The notes under the pieces were generated by a model. It ran no database searches. It saw only the letters and a list, made by a program, of their open reading frames with translations, and was not told where the DNA came from. A DNA stretch of 64,000 nt from Notolepis coatsorum. Its lineage: Eukaryota > Chordata > Actinopteri > Aulopiformes > Paralepididae. This document shows, piece by piece, positions 10,362 through 23,464 of the stretch. The stretch spans positions 83,724,860 through 83,788,859 of the forward strand of contig OZ020589.1 of NCBI GenBank assembly GCA_963971535.1, read 5' to 3'. Position 1 is the first letter of the stretch. The number at the start of each line of letters is the position of its first letter. A program made the translations under genes and the position numbers.

Positions 10362-11512
10362 TTCAAGTTTCAAGTTTCTTTAATAGTTGTCATACAGAAG
10401 TACAGAATACTTTCATACAAAATGCTTCTTACTGTTAGGCTCCAGAGACTGTGCTAGACAAGATAGTATCAAATAACATAGTATAGCATGTAAATTAGAA
10501 GTAGAAAATGAGGTCACAGTGTTCAGTATAGACAAATGTACAATGTTCGATGCAGAATAGACGTAACTGAGTTACCATATAATATACAATACTATGCAGT
10601 GTACTAATGTACAATACTATATAGTGCAAAGCTGAAATGGGATGAGGTACAATTTAGGTACAATTTACAGTAAGGTGTACGAGTTGTAGTGCAATCTTTC
10701 ATCAATAAATATAAAGTGTGGGGAGTGGGTGCTACAGTGTGTTTGTTTAAAGTGAGTGTGTGCTATAAAGTGTGGGGAGTGGGTGCTACAGTGTGTTTGT
10801 TTAAAGTGAGTGTGTGCGTGTGGATGTGTGTGCCATGTGCGTTTGATGGTTGTTGTTGTGTAGTGTTCATTGTTCGTTGAGCAGCCTGATGGCCTGGGGA
10901 TAGAAGCTTCTTCTGAGTCTTTCTGTGCTCGCCTTGAGACTCCGGTATCGCTTGCCTGACCGCAGCAGTTCAAAGAGGCAGTTGTTCGGGTGACTGGAGT
11001 CTTTAATGATTCTCTTAGCCTTGCCCCTGCACCGCTTGTTGTAAATGTTCTGGAGGGTGGGGAGCCCCCCTCCAATTGTGCGTTCGGCTGAACGTGTCAC
11101 TCTTTGTAGTCTGCTTCGGTCTTGTGCAGTGCTATTCCCAAACCAGGAGGTGATGTTGCCAGTCAGGATGCTCTCTATTGTACATGAGTAGAAGTTCTTA
11201 AGGATCTTCTGACTGACTTGGAACTTCCTTAGGCGCCTGAGGAAGTAGAGGCGTTGTCGTGCCTTCTTCACAACACTGTCAATGTGTGTGGTCCATGTCA
11301 AGTCCTCGGATATGTAGGCTCCGAGGTACTTAAAGCTGTTGACTCTCTCAACCGGTGCCCCGTCGATGCTGAGGGGGCTGTAGTCCTTGACCCCCGACCT
11401 CCTGAAGTCCACAATCATCTCCTTTGTTTTGCTGACGTTCAGGGAGAGGCTGTTTTCCTGGCACCATCCCGCCAGGACCTTGACCTCTTCCAGGTAGGCC
11501 TTCCAGGTAGAG
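10362..11512 (-). pseudogene. CR1/L2-like LINE 3' half, copy C (same subfamily as 18800-22200)
   Basis: Read on the minus strand, the frame from 11418 to 10867 encodes the RT thumb and C-terminal domain ([16 protein letters not shown]..., [30 protein letters not shown], ending AIRLLNEQ) with no stop. It is nearly identical to the end of the copy at 20360-21754. The 3' UTR (10866-10380) matches 21755-22190 and the tail is the same AAACTTGAAACTTGAAA type. Within the UTR a 63-bp block (aaagtgtggggagtgggtgc...) is duplicated in tandem near 10713-10838. The catalytic palm is missing by 5' truncation. Confidence 0.88.
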
Positions 11513-11514
11513 CT

Positions 11515-11920
11515 GTCATGATTGTGTGGTTCATGTAGTCTGATAAGATTAATGAACTTTGATTCAGCCTTGTCGTATAGGAGCCTCTTTTGAACTATGA
11601 TTTCTTTTTTCGTTTTAGTAAGGGTTATTTGAGCATCAAAGAATATACAGTGATTGTCGGAGAGAGGTAGTGTCTATTACTGTGTTGTAGGCCTACTACA
11701 CAGTACTATACTGTGACAAAATATATTTACTCCTTCTCCACCCCCTCCCTCCCTCTACTCCACCCCTCCCCCCTCCCTCTCACCTCTCTACCCTGGCCTC
11801 TGTGTCTCTATTGCTATGCAGCTCACTGAGGTGATATTTGAGCTAATGAGAACAGTATCAGGTTGGGAGATGAGCCGCTATGCACTTCATAATGACTCCC
11901 CCGCCTGCGTGTGTGTGAGT
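11515..11920. other. No gene seen; pyrimidine-rich tract
   Basis: Contains a C/T-rich stretch at about 11728-11800. Nothing recognisable is encoded. Confidence 0.4.
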
Positions 11921-12073
11921 GAGTGTGTGTTTGTGCGTGTCATACTGCACTTGGTGTGTGTGTGAGTCTGCGTGTGTTCTCGTTCCTGTGAGAGTCTGTG
12001 TGTCCTGTGAGATGTATGTATTTATTCACAAGTATGTGCACAGTATGTGTGTGTGTGTGTCATACTGCACTTG

Positions 12074-12161
<88 letters not shown>

Positions 12162-12400
12162 ATGTGTGTGTGCATGTGTGTGTTTGTGCGTGTCATACTG
12201 CACTTGGTGTGTGTGTGTGTTTGTGCGTGTCATACTGCACTTGGTGTGTGTGTGTGTATGTGTGTGTTTGTGCGTGTCATACTGCACTTGGTGTGTGTGT
12301 GTGTGCGTGTCATACTGCATTTGATGTGTGTGTGTGTGTGTGTGTGTGTGTGTCTGTGTCATACTGCACTTGGTGGGTGTGTGTAATACTGCATTCGATG
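11920..12400. repeat. GT-rich minisatellite with a recurrent CATACTGCACTTG word
   Basis: (GT)n tracts (pure at 12076-12160) are separated at least six times by gtCATACTGCACTTGgtg-type words (near 11940, 12060, 12193, 12229, 12277 and 12360). The variants suggest a higher-order unit made by slippage and unequal exchange. Long Cys-Val frames here are artefacts of the repeat. Confidence 0.9.
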
Positions 12401-12667
12401 TCCGTGTGTGTGGGCCAGAAGGCCAGGTGAATGAGAGAACAGAGAGAGTTTTCTCTCGTCAGTGTCGACAACAGATGAGGGGTGGTATGGAAATCAGGAT
12501 TATGCAAATCAGACCCACATTATTTCACCCCCTCTTCTCGGGGCTTCCAGTAACCGTGGTAACCTCTGAGACGACTTCCATCTGAAGCGCCGGTCGCCGG
12601 TGTGCACACCATTAGGCCTGACCGACTTACCCTGCGTGGTGTGTGTGATTAAGATGCATTTTGAGAG

Positions 12668-12830
<163 letters not shown>

Positions 12831-12984
12831 ATGTGTTTGTGTGCGTTCACAGCAGTATGAGCAGGTGCTTATCGGTGTCTCTGTGTGTGTTTGTGTGTAT
12901 GTGTTTGTGTGTGTGTGTTTGTGTTTGTGATCAGTTTTTTTTTTAACTTTTGTGGGTCCAGGAATTGATGCAAGTACATGATGA

Positions 12985-13107
12985 GAGGTAACTTGTGAGG
13001 ACTGTTTACCTTTGGGATTGGAGTTAGAGAGAGGTTGAAGTTAGGTTTGGGATTGGAGTTAGAGAGAGGTTGAAGTTAGGATAAAGGTTGGAGTTAGAGA
13101 GAGGTTA
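12985..13107. repeat. Left part of a GGATTGGAGTTAGAGAGAGG minisatellite
   Basis: Units of about 37-44 bp (gggattggagttagagagag then gttgaagttagg). The array stops abruptly at the 5' end of LINE copy B and resumes at 14678. Confidence 0.85.
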
Positions 13108-14676
13108 CCTCTGTGGCCATGAAATGTTTTGAGAGGCTGGTCAAGGATCACATTTGTGCCTCCCTCCCCAGTGATATGGACCCTATGCAATTTGCATACA
13201 GGCCAAACAGGTCCACTGATGATGCGGTCTCCCAAGTACTGCACAGCACCCTCTCTCACCTGGACCGCCAGAAGGGGGGCTATGTGAGACTGTTGTTCAT
13301 TGACTACAGCTCAGCGTTCAACACCATAGTCCCCACCAGACTGGTGGACAAGCTGATCGAGCTGGGTCTGAGCTCCGCTCTGAGCGCCTGGATACTGGAC
13401 TTTCTGAGTGAAAGGCCCCAGGCGGTCAGGGTGGGGGGTCAGACCTCCAACACCATCACCCTGAGCATTGGGTCCCCCCAGGGCTGTGTTCTGAGCCCCC
13501 TGCTGTACTCACTATACACACATGACTGTGTTGCCAAGTTCAGCTCCAACTCCATAGTGAAGTTTGCGGACGACACAGGTGGGGCTGATCTCGGACAACG
13601 ACGAGAAGGCCTACCGGGAGGAGGTTGAGGTACTGGAACGCTGGTGCCAGGACAACAGCCTGCTCCTGAACATTGGTAAAACCAAGGAGCTGATCGTGGG
13701 TTTTAGGAGGAGACAGCAGGTGACACACACACCACTGAGGATAAACGGGGCTACCATGGACAGGGTGAGCAGCTTCAAGTACCTGGGGGTCCACATCTCA
13801 GAGGATCTGACATGGACAACACACATAGACTCAGTCGTAAAAAAAAGGCGAAGCAGCACCTTTACCACCTGAGACAGTTAAGGAAGTTCAGAGTATCTGG
13901 GAAGATACTCCAGTCCTTCTACTCCGGAGCTGTAGAGAGCATCTTGACTGGAAACATCACTGCCTGGTATGGAAACAGCACGGCACAGGACAAGCGTACC
14001 ACAGGTATTGCACAACCACCCCTGCAGGTCCTATACAACAAGAGGTGCAAATCCAGAGCCTGCAGAATAATGAAAGACCCTCACCACCCCAACAACAGCC
14101 TGTTCATGCTGCTGCGGTCAGGCAAACGCCTGCGAACACCAGCAACTAGGACAGAGAGACTTCGGCTCAGCTTCTTCCCCCAGGCCATCAGAGCCTTGAA
14201 CACTGAACTCTCCACACACAAGCACACATGAGCACACACACAACACACAAACTGTACACGCTCACACACTAGCAGCCACTTTAACATGAGTACACACACA
14301 CTCATGCTGCACACGCTCACACTTATGGCCACTTTACAAAAGGAAAGGTCACTTTAAGAATAGTATAGTATAACTTGAGATTGTATAATATAGCATTGTA
14401 TAACAGTGTACATAAAGACCCAGTGCCTTATCCGTAGCTAATAGTGTATTGCACTACCACAGGACCTAGCATGTCCTACCATGCTCTGTAAATAACTCAT
14501 GTACATATACCGATATGCCCTACTTTTTTACGTGTTTTATTGCACAATGTCGTTCTATTGGATTCTTATTATATATTACTATTGTATTATGCACATCGTT
14601 GCAGGCAAGACCCCCCGCATTTCATTGTATACTTGTATGCCGTGACAAATAAAACTCTTGACTTGACTTGACTTGA
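13108..14676 (+). pseudogene. CR1/L2-like LINE copy B, 5'-truncated, inserted in a minisatellite
   Basis: It begins inside the RT ([15 protein letters not shown]). Compared with copy A it is damaged in three places. About 5 bp are missing just after the catalytic FADDT (near 13578), which shifts the frame. An A-run difference near 13842-13849 shifts it again. About 33 bp are lost in frame near 13995, removing a [15 protein letters not shown] segment. All other RT blocks ([41 protein letters not shown]) are present. The 3' UTR (14200-14650) and the AATAAAACTCTTGACTTGACTTGA tail match copy A. The flanks are both minisatellite, with a possible short GAGGTTA duplication. Confidence 0.9.
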
Positions 14677-14677
14677 G

Positions 14678-15052
14678 GTTAAAGTTAGGATTGGGATTGG
14701 AGTTAGAGAGAGGTTGAAGTTAGGATTGGGTTCAGGATTGGAGTTGGGGAGAGGTTAGTTGGGATTGGGATTGGAGTTGGGGAGAGGTTAAAGTTAGGAT
14801 TGGGATTGGAGTTAGAAAGAGGTTGAAGTTAGGTTTGGGATTGGAGTTAGAGAGAGGTTGAAGTTAGGATTGGGATTGGAGTTAGAGAGAGGTTGAAGTT
14901 AGGATTGGGTTCAGGATTGGAGTTGGGGAGAGGTTAGTTGGGATTGGGATTGGAGCTGGGGAGAGGTTAAAGTTAGGATTGGGATTGGAGTTAGAGAGAG
15001 GTTGAAGTTAGGTTTGGGATTGGAGTTAGAGAGAGGTTGAAGTTAGGATAAA
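14678..15052. repeat. Right part of the GGATTGGAGTTAGAGAGAGG minisatellite
   Basis: The same units as 12985-13107, here with ggttcaggattggagttggg variants and an apparent higher-order duplication (14690-14840 against 14868-15020). Confidence 0.88.
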
Positions 15053-15185
15053 GGTTGATGTAGGCATGTCAATAAATTAGTATTAAGGGTTCAATTGAAA
15101 GTCCTCAAAAGTACAACTTGAGGATATGTACGTGTCTGAGTGAGCATATGTGTCTGTGTGTTTGTTCGTGTATGAATGTGTATTT

Positions 15186-15827
<642 letters not shown>

Positions 15828-16190
15828 ATCTACACTGCCCCTGTAGAAAGCACAGACAAGGAGGAACTAGATCTACACTGCCCCTGTAGAAAGCACAGAC
15901 AAGGAAGAACTAGATCTACACTGCCCCTGTAGAAAGCACAGACAAGGAGGAACTAGATCTACACTGCCCCTGTAGAAAGCACAGACAAGGAGGAACTAGA
16001 TCTACACTGCCCCTGTAGAAAGCACAGACAAGGAGGAACTAGATCTACACTGCCCCTGTAGAAAGCACAGACAAGGAGGAACTAGATCTACGCTGCCCCT
16101 GTAGAAAGCACAGACAAGGAGGAACTAGATCTACACTGTCCCTGTAGAAAGCACAGACAAGGAGGAACTAGATCTACACTACAGACTACA
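15828..16190. repeat. 43-bp minisatellite, eight full copies
   Basis: The unit starts ATCTACACTGCCCCTGTAGA and recurs at 15828, 15871, 15914 and so on every 43 bp, up to 16172 where a partial copy ends the array. The copies differ at only a handful of bases (ggagg/ggaag, tacac/tacgc, gcccc/gtccc), which implies recent expansion. Confidence 0.95.
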
Positions 16191-16409
16191 AGTATTTCTC
16201 CACACACTCAACCTTACTCTCAAAATATGTATTTAACAAACTTCACAAAAATCAACACTTCCCTCTATTTATCTACAGTCTGATGATAATCTCAAACAGA
16301 GGACACTACAGCTCAACGCTCCGATCTTCAAATGAAAAGTACATGTCTGACAATTTGTTCATGAAGGGAAATTAGCTTGCCACCGCCGCCCCGTCTCTCT
16401 CTCTCCCTC
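16186..16409. other. Spacer between two minisatellites
   Basis: No feature recognised. Confidence 0.4.
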
Positions 16410-17105
16410 ACAGGGTGACCACCCCCCTCTTCCTCTACCTCCCACCCCCTCCTCCTCTACCTCCCACCCCCCTCCTCCTCTACCTCTCACCCCCTCCTCC
16501 TCTACCTCTCACCCCCTCCTCCTCTACCTCTCACCCCCCTCCTCCTCTACCTCTCACCCCCCTCCTCCTCTACCCCACCCTCCTCCTCTACCTCTCACCC
16601 CTCCTTCTCTACCTCTCACCCTCCTCTACCTCTCACCCCTCCTCCTCTACCTCTCACCCTTCTCCTCTACCTCTCACCCTCCTCTACCTCTCACCCCTCC
16701 TCCTCTACCTCTCACCCTCCTCTACCTCTCACCCCCTCCTCATCTGCCTCTCACCCTCCTCTACCCCCACCCCCTCCTCCTCTACCTCTCACCCCCCTCC
16801 TCCTCTACCTCTCACCCCCTCCTCCCCTACCTCCCACCCCCTCCCCCTCCTCCTCTACCTCTCACCCCCCTCCTGCTCTACCTCGCACCCCCTCCTCCTC
16901 TACCTCTCACCCCCCTCCTCCTCCTCTACCTCTCACCCCCCTCCTCCTCTATCTCTACCCCCTCCTCCTCTACCTCTCACCCTCCTCTACTTCTCACCCC
17001 TCTCTACCTCTCCCCCCTCCTCCTCTACCTCTCACCCTCCTCTACTTCTCACCCCCCTTCTCCTCTATCTCTCACCCCCTCCTCCTCTACCTCTCAACCC
17101 CTCCC
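16410..17105. repeat. Pyrimidine minisatellite (CTCCTCCTCTACCTCTCACC)n
   Basis: About 700 bp of irregular 15-24-bp units of C/T-rich sequence. The 242-residue Pro/Ser/Leu frame across it is not a gene: it has no non-repetitive part and arises from the absence of stops in the repeat. Confidence 0.95.
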
Positions 17106-17255
17106 CACATCCACCCTTTGAAGTTCAGATGGGAACTTTTTAGTTTGGTGCACTGCTTGCGGTGTCGCAGCCTCTCCGGTCCCCTTCCCTGGGGGAATGC
17201 CCACCAAAAGGCTGTGTGTTTGGTTTGAGCAGAGGCACTTTAATCAATGTATTAA

Positions 17256-17700
17256 TTAGCGGCAATTAAACGAGTTAATTGGAAATTTATGAGGATTTGA
17301 TGAGGTCCTGATTGTTCTCTCTTCTCTCTCTCTCTCCCCCCCCCTTCCGTCATTGAATAGAAAAAAGGATAAAAAGATGGAAAGAGAGACAGACATGTTG
17401 GAAACTTTAACAATAACGGATAGTTTATTGTATTTGAACCAGATATCCATCCTATCTACAACACTGTTCATACAGGTTATCAGCCTTTGGTTGTTTTTAT
17501 CTGTAAGAATAATATTGTGCTTCTTTTGATACCAAATGCAAATCATTGAAGTATCTAAGAAATGCAGTAGAAGACCTAGTATGTAACCTTGTGGAACACC
17601 ACACTGCACGTGGCTGCATGATGAGTTCATTCCATTCCAAATGACACATTGTTTCCTTTTAAGCAGGTAGTTTTTAAACCAATTACCGTAAAACTTCAAT
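17256..17700 (-). pseudogene. LINE reverse transcriptase fragment (different family)
   Basis: The minus strand encodes GNWFKNYLLKRKQCVIW, then CGVPQGYILGLLL (RT motif of the P-Q-G type), and after a deletion DIWFKYNKLSVIV, the segment that normally follows the catalytic box. The YxDD/FADD box itself is absent. Its L-K-R-K-Q-C-V style resembles the LINE remains at 60898-61401 more than the copies at 7555 or 18800. Confidence 0.65.
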
Positions 17701-17830
17701 TAATAGCCCAGGCTTTCATTTGCTTCAATCACTGGACTCAACTGGCCTATATTTGGGACATGCATCTATATGGGACAGGGTTTTAATTCATTTTGCTCTT
17801 GATCAGCAAATATGGGAAATACTAGTGTAA

Positions 17831-18140
17831 CCAAGTGGATTTTAACCTGGGACCATAGGATCCACAGGCGGCCGCACTAACCAGCTGAGCTAAAGGGTCA
17901 GACCTGTTAGCAGGTGCTAACCGTCGGTAGTGTGATAGTAAAGGGTTAACCTTCTGTAGTGTGGCAGTGAAAGGATTAAGGCACTGAGATCCCACCCCCA
18001 TTGCTACATGAACCTGGATACAGATTCACAGGGCAGTTGAGATCCCACTGTTGCCACCAATAACAGAGTGGATTTGAACCTGTGACCATAGGATCCACAG
18101 GAGGCCGCACTAACCAGCTGAGCTAAAGGGTCAGACCTGT
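17831..18140 (-). repeat. Two tRNA-like modules (tRNA-derived repeat)
   Basis: On the minus strand two copies (17910-17831 and 18140-18067) carry an A-box-like TAGCTCAGCTGGTTAG. About 30 nt further on is a B-box-like GGTTCAAATCC, which is changed to GGTTAAAATCC in the copy at 17831. This is tRNA spacing, but I could not make good acceptor and anticodon stems, so these are tRNA-derived repeats and not functional tRNA genes. Confidence 0.6.
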
Positions 18141-18159
18141 TAGCAGGTGCTGGTTGACT

Positions 18160-18360
18160 GTTACTGTTTACACTAACCAGCTGAGCTAAAGGGTCAGACC
18201 TGTTAGCAGGTGCTGGTTGACTGTAGTTTACACTAACCAGCTGATCTAAAGGCTTAGACCCGTTAGCAGGTGCTGATTGACTGTAGTTTACACTAACCAG
18301 CTGAGCTAAAGGGTCAGACCCGTTACCAGGTACTGCTTGACTGCAACCGACTTGTTAGTA
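18160..18360. repeat. 60-bp tandem array derived from the tRNA-like module
   Basis: Copies begin CACTAACCAGCTGAGCTAAA at 18171, 18231 and 18291 (period 60). Each contains the A-box half of the module plus gttagcaggtgctggttgac. The B-box half is not included. Confidence 0.85.
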
Positions 18361-18424
18361 GTTTACACTATCAAATAGTTTATTTAAACCAGTATGAATA
18401 TTACTTCAAAGGCTATCGAATAAC

Positions 18425-18797
18425 ATCAATTACAAATCCACCCTCATCCACCTCCACTGGCTCCCCATCAAATCCTGCATCACCTACAAAACCCTCCTGC
18501 TCACTTACAAATCCCTCCATGCTCTGGCACCTCAGTACCTCACTGACCTCATCCACCCCTACAATCAGTCACGGTCCCTGCGATTCACAGACACTGGTCA
18601 GCTCTCCATTCCCCGAACCAGACTGCGGACCTTTGGGGACAGAGCTTTCAGTGTGGCAGCTTCCACCCTCTGGAACTCCCTCCCCGCAGAACTCTGCAAC
18701 ACCCCAACTCTGGACTAATTTTTTTTAAAAACTCCTCAAAACCCATCTCTTCAACTCAGCCTTTAACCCCTAATTTACCGCTCCGTCGAGACTGTGC
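18425..18797 (+). pseudogene. L2-type LINE, C-terminal part (interrupted)
   Basis: It encodes HLHWLPIKSCITYKTLLLTYK, LAPQYLTDLI, then SRSLRFTD, PRTRLRTFGDRAFSVAA and WNSLPAEL. This is the classic L2 ORF2 C-terminus. A stop falls in LD-FFLKT, and the 3' UTR starts before the sequence is broken by the LINE at about 18800. The rest of its 3' end reappears at 22203. Confidence 0.8.
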
Positions 18798-18799
18798 TT

Positions 18800-21700
18800 T
18801 CTTTTGTTAATTTTTATAGTATTAAGAGTTTTATTTGCACCTACTGTTGGTGCATTATATGTGTATGACCGTCAGTCAATCATTGACATTGGATTAAGGA
18901 AAACTTACCGATTGGATTGCTCTCTGGATCGGATTGCAGAACAGCAGCAGTGGCCAGCTGAGATCCTTTGTTGTGGCCATGGCCAAGGCGACGACTTGGA
19001 AGAAGAGCCGGCCCGCCTAGACTCTTTGTTGTGGCCGTGGCCAAGGCGACGACGAGGAAAAAGAGCCGGGGTCCGAAACAGACTGAGCTCCAAACAACAC
19101 AGAACCACATTGCCCAGCATATTGTTGGCCAATGTGCAATCGATAGGAAATAAACTGGACGACATCAGAGCACGGATCCAATTCCAGAGGGACATTCGGG
19201 ACTGTAATGTCCTCTGTTTCACTGAAACTTGGCTGTCTCCTGATGTCCCGAATCATGCAATAGAACCGGCAGACCACTTCTTTGTCCTCCGCAAAGACCG
19301 GACGGCGGAGTCACTAAGGATGAAGGGAGGCGGCATTGCCTTCATGATAAACAAGGAGTGGTGTGATATAGGCAACGCAAAGGAATTGTCTAACCACTGC
19401 TCCCCAGACCTGGAGTTTATCGCGATCAAATGTCGACCCTTCTTTCTTCCGAGAGAGCTGACGTCCATCATACTCATCGGAGTGTATATCCCACCACACG
19501 CGAGCACTGGGACCGCACTTTCAAAACTTCACGACGAACAAACTCCAGACAGCAAACGTTGACGCTGCCATTGTGGTTCTGGGCGATTTCAACAGCGCGC
19601 GTCTTAAAAAGGTGTTGCCGAATTTCTATCAGCATGTGACCTGTCCCACCAGAGGCGAGAACATATTAGACCATGTATACTCGCAATTTAAGAATGGGTA
19701 CAAGTCACAGGCTCTTAGTCCATTCGGTAAGTCCGATCACACTGCCATTTTTCTTTTGCCAAAGTATAAACAAAGTCTCAAGCGAACGCCGGTGGTCTCG
19801 CGAGAGGTTAAGCGTTGGACCGTGACGTCAGAGGAGTCACTCCAAGCTGCACTTGAATGCACAGACTGGAGTGTATTCCGTGATAACACAGCCAATATTA
19901 ACGAATACACTGAAACGGTGCTTGACTATGTCTGTACTCTGGTAGAAGAAACAATCCCCTCCACCACAATTAAAATCTACCCAAATCAAAAGCCCTGGGT
20001 AGACAAATCCGTCCGTGAGGCTCTGAAAGTGCGCACATCAGCATACAACACCGGGCTGGTGACAGGCAACATGGAAGAACACAAGATGGCAAGATACAAC
20101 GTCAGGAGAGCAGTAATAGAGGCAAAACGGCGTTACAGGGATAAAGCTGAACTTCAGTTTGAACAGGCTGACTCTAGAGGCATGTGGCAGGGCCTCAGAA
20201 CAATGACAGATTACAAAGGCACCTCCCTCAAACTGAACAGTGACATCTCCTTAGCAAATTATCTCAATTCCTTCTATGCGAGGTTTGAGGCTGTGAATAA
20301 AAACACCAGCCTACAAACCACAGCAATGGGGGGGGGGGGGGTCTGCTGATGGAGACTCAGTGTTCAGGGTAACAGAGCATGAGGTGAGACGGATCTTTAA
20401 AAAAGTGAATATCAGGAAGGCAGCAGGACCGGACGGCATCCCCGGCCGCGTCCTAAAAGTCTGTGCCGACAAACTGGCCCCAGTATTCACTGACATCTTC
20501 AACCTGTCCTTGGAACAGGCTGTCATCCCCACCTGTCTGAAGAAGTCCACCATCATCCCTGTACCCAAAAAATCTACGCCCGCTTGCCTCAACGACTACT
20601 GCCCTGTAGCCCTCACCTCCATAGCCATGAAGTGCTTTGAGAAGCTAGTGAAGGGCTACATCTGTTCCTCCCTCCCCATCAACCTGGACCCTCTGCAATT
20701 TGCATATCGCCCCAACAGGTCCACGGAGGACGCCATAGCCCATGTGCTGCACACAGCAGCATCACACCTGGACAAGAGGCAGGGGAACTATGTGAGAATG
20801 CTGTTCATCGACTACAGCTCAGCATTCAATACCATAGTCCCCTCCAAACTCATAGCCAAGCTCAGGGACCTGGGCTTGAACTATGACCTCTGCCAGTGGG
20901 TCTTGGACTTCCTGACGGGCAGACCCCAGGTGGTAAGAGCAGGCAACTGCACCTCCTCATCCATCACGCTCAACATAGGGGCCCCCCAGGGCTGTGTTCT
21001 GAGCCCCCTCCTCTACTCCCTGTACACACATGACTGCGTAGCACAGCGGAACAACAACACCATCATCAAATTTGCTGATGACACAGTAGTGGTGGGCCTG
21101 ATCTCTGCCAACGACAAAAGGGCCTACCTGGAAGAGGTAGAGAACCTGTCACAGTGGTGTCAGGAGAACTGCCTCTCCCTGAACGTCAGCAAAACAAAAG
21201 AGATGATTGTGGACTTCAGGAGGTCGGGGGTCAAGGACTACAGCCCCCTCAGCATCGACGGGGCACCGGTTGAGAGAGTGAACAGTTTCAAGTACCTCGG
21301 AGCCCACATATCCGAGGATTTGACATGGACCACACACATTGACAGTGTTGTGAAGAAGGCACGACAACGCCTCTACTTCCTCAGGCGCCTAAGGAAGTTC
21401 CAAGTCAGTCAGAAGATCCTTAGGAACTTCTACTCATGTACAATAGAGAGCATCCTGACTTGCAACATCACCTCCTGGTTTGGGAATAGCACTGCACAAG
21501 ACCGTAGCAGACTACAAAGAGTGACACGTTCAGCCGAACGCACAATTGGAGGGGGGCTTCCCACCCTCCAGAACATTTACAACAAGCGTTGCAAGGGGAA
21601 GGCTAAGAGAATTATTAAGGACTCGAGCCACCCGAACAACTGCCTCTTTGAACTGCTGCGGTCAGGCAAGCGATACCGGAGTCTTAAGGCGAGCACAGAA

Positions 21701-22200
21701 AGACTCAGAAGAAGCTTCTATCCCCAGGCCATCAGGCTGCTAAACGAACAATAAACACTATGCAACAACCATCAAATGCACACAGCACACACACCCACAC
21801 GCACACACTCACTTAAACAAACAACACACTGCAGCACCCACTCTCCACACTTTAGATCACACAAACACACTTTATATTTATTGATAAAGGATTTGCACTA
21901 CAACTCGTACACCTACTGTACTGTAAATTGTACCTAAATTGCACCTCATCCCATTTCTGCCTTGCACTATATAGTATTGTATATTAGTACACTGCACAGT
22001 ATTGTATATTATATGGTAACTCAGTTACGTCTATTCTGCATCGAACATTGTACATTTACATGCTATACTATGTTATTTTATTTCATACTTATCTTGTCTT
22101 GCACAGTCTCTGGAGCGTAACAGTAAGAAGCATTTTGTATAAAAGTATTCTGTACTTCTGTATGACAACTATTAAAGAAACTTGAACTTGAAACTTGAAA
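18800..22200 (+). pseudogene. Near full-length CR1/L2-like LINE, copy D (endonuclease plus RT), two frameshifts
   Basis: Frame 1 (18804-19562) starts with a region containing YDRQSIIDIG and a tandem pair of ggcc-tggccaaggcgacgac blocks (18970-19075). The APE-type endonuclease follows (LLANVQSIGNKLDDI, FTETWL, then VYIPPHAS). The frame breaks near 19545. Frame 2 (19573-20349) resumes with VLGDFNSARL, another endonuclease motif, SDHTAIF and the linker, then breaks at a run of 13 G (20329-20341). Frame 3 (20360-21754) is an uninterrupted RT with [28 protein letters not shown], the catalytic KFADDTVVV and a full C-terminal domain. The 3' UTR ends in AAACTTGAACTTGAAACTTG. The RT could be intact, but the whole ORF2 cannot be read through. 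Confidence 0.92.
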
Positions 22201-22202
22201 CT

Positions 22203-22516
<314 letters not shown>

Positions 22517-22589
22517 ATCATTAATTTGATCTCACTCTGAGAGACAGTGGTAGTGGATGCAACATTAGAGATAAATGTTTTGTTTTCAG

Positions 22590-22775
22590 TTGGCCTCTCA
22601 CTGTCTAGTTCAGCTCTGGACAGCACCCACATGCTCAGCTCAGTCAGACCTTCAGCACTGGGCAGCACCCACATATACTCAGCAGCTCAGAGTCAGATCT
22701 GCAGCACTGGACAGCGCCCACACACACTCAGCAGCTCAGTCAGACCTTCAGCACTGGACAGCGCCCACACACACT
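22590..22775. repeat. Tandem repeat of about 52-56 bp, three to four copies
   Basis: Units contain cagctcagtcagaccttcag and actggacagcgcccacacac. Copies begin near 22635, 22685 and 22729. Confidence 0.75.
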
Positions 22776-22829
22776 CAACAGTTCTGTGCATGGTCTGGGG
22801 CTTGTTTGTCAGCCCTTTAATAAACATCT

Positions 22830-23394
<565 letters not shown>

Positions 23395-23464
23395 AGTTAG
23401 TTTGATTAGGATAAGTCTAAGTATGGTGAATGGTAGTTTGATTAGGATACATTTCAGTATAGTG

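Noticed and set aside
15828..16190. CRISPR array
   Set aside because: The 43-bp units are head to tail without unique spacers; this is a minisatellite in a eukaryotic genome.
16415..17143. 242-residue Pro/Ser/Leu frame
   Set aside because: Pure product of the pyrimidine minisatellite. No start context or domain.
18067..18140. Functional tRNA gene
   Set aside because: A and B boxes are present, but I could not pair the acceptor and anticodon stems. The second copy has a damaged B box and the module is repeated.
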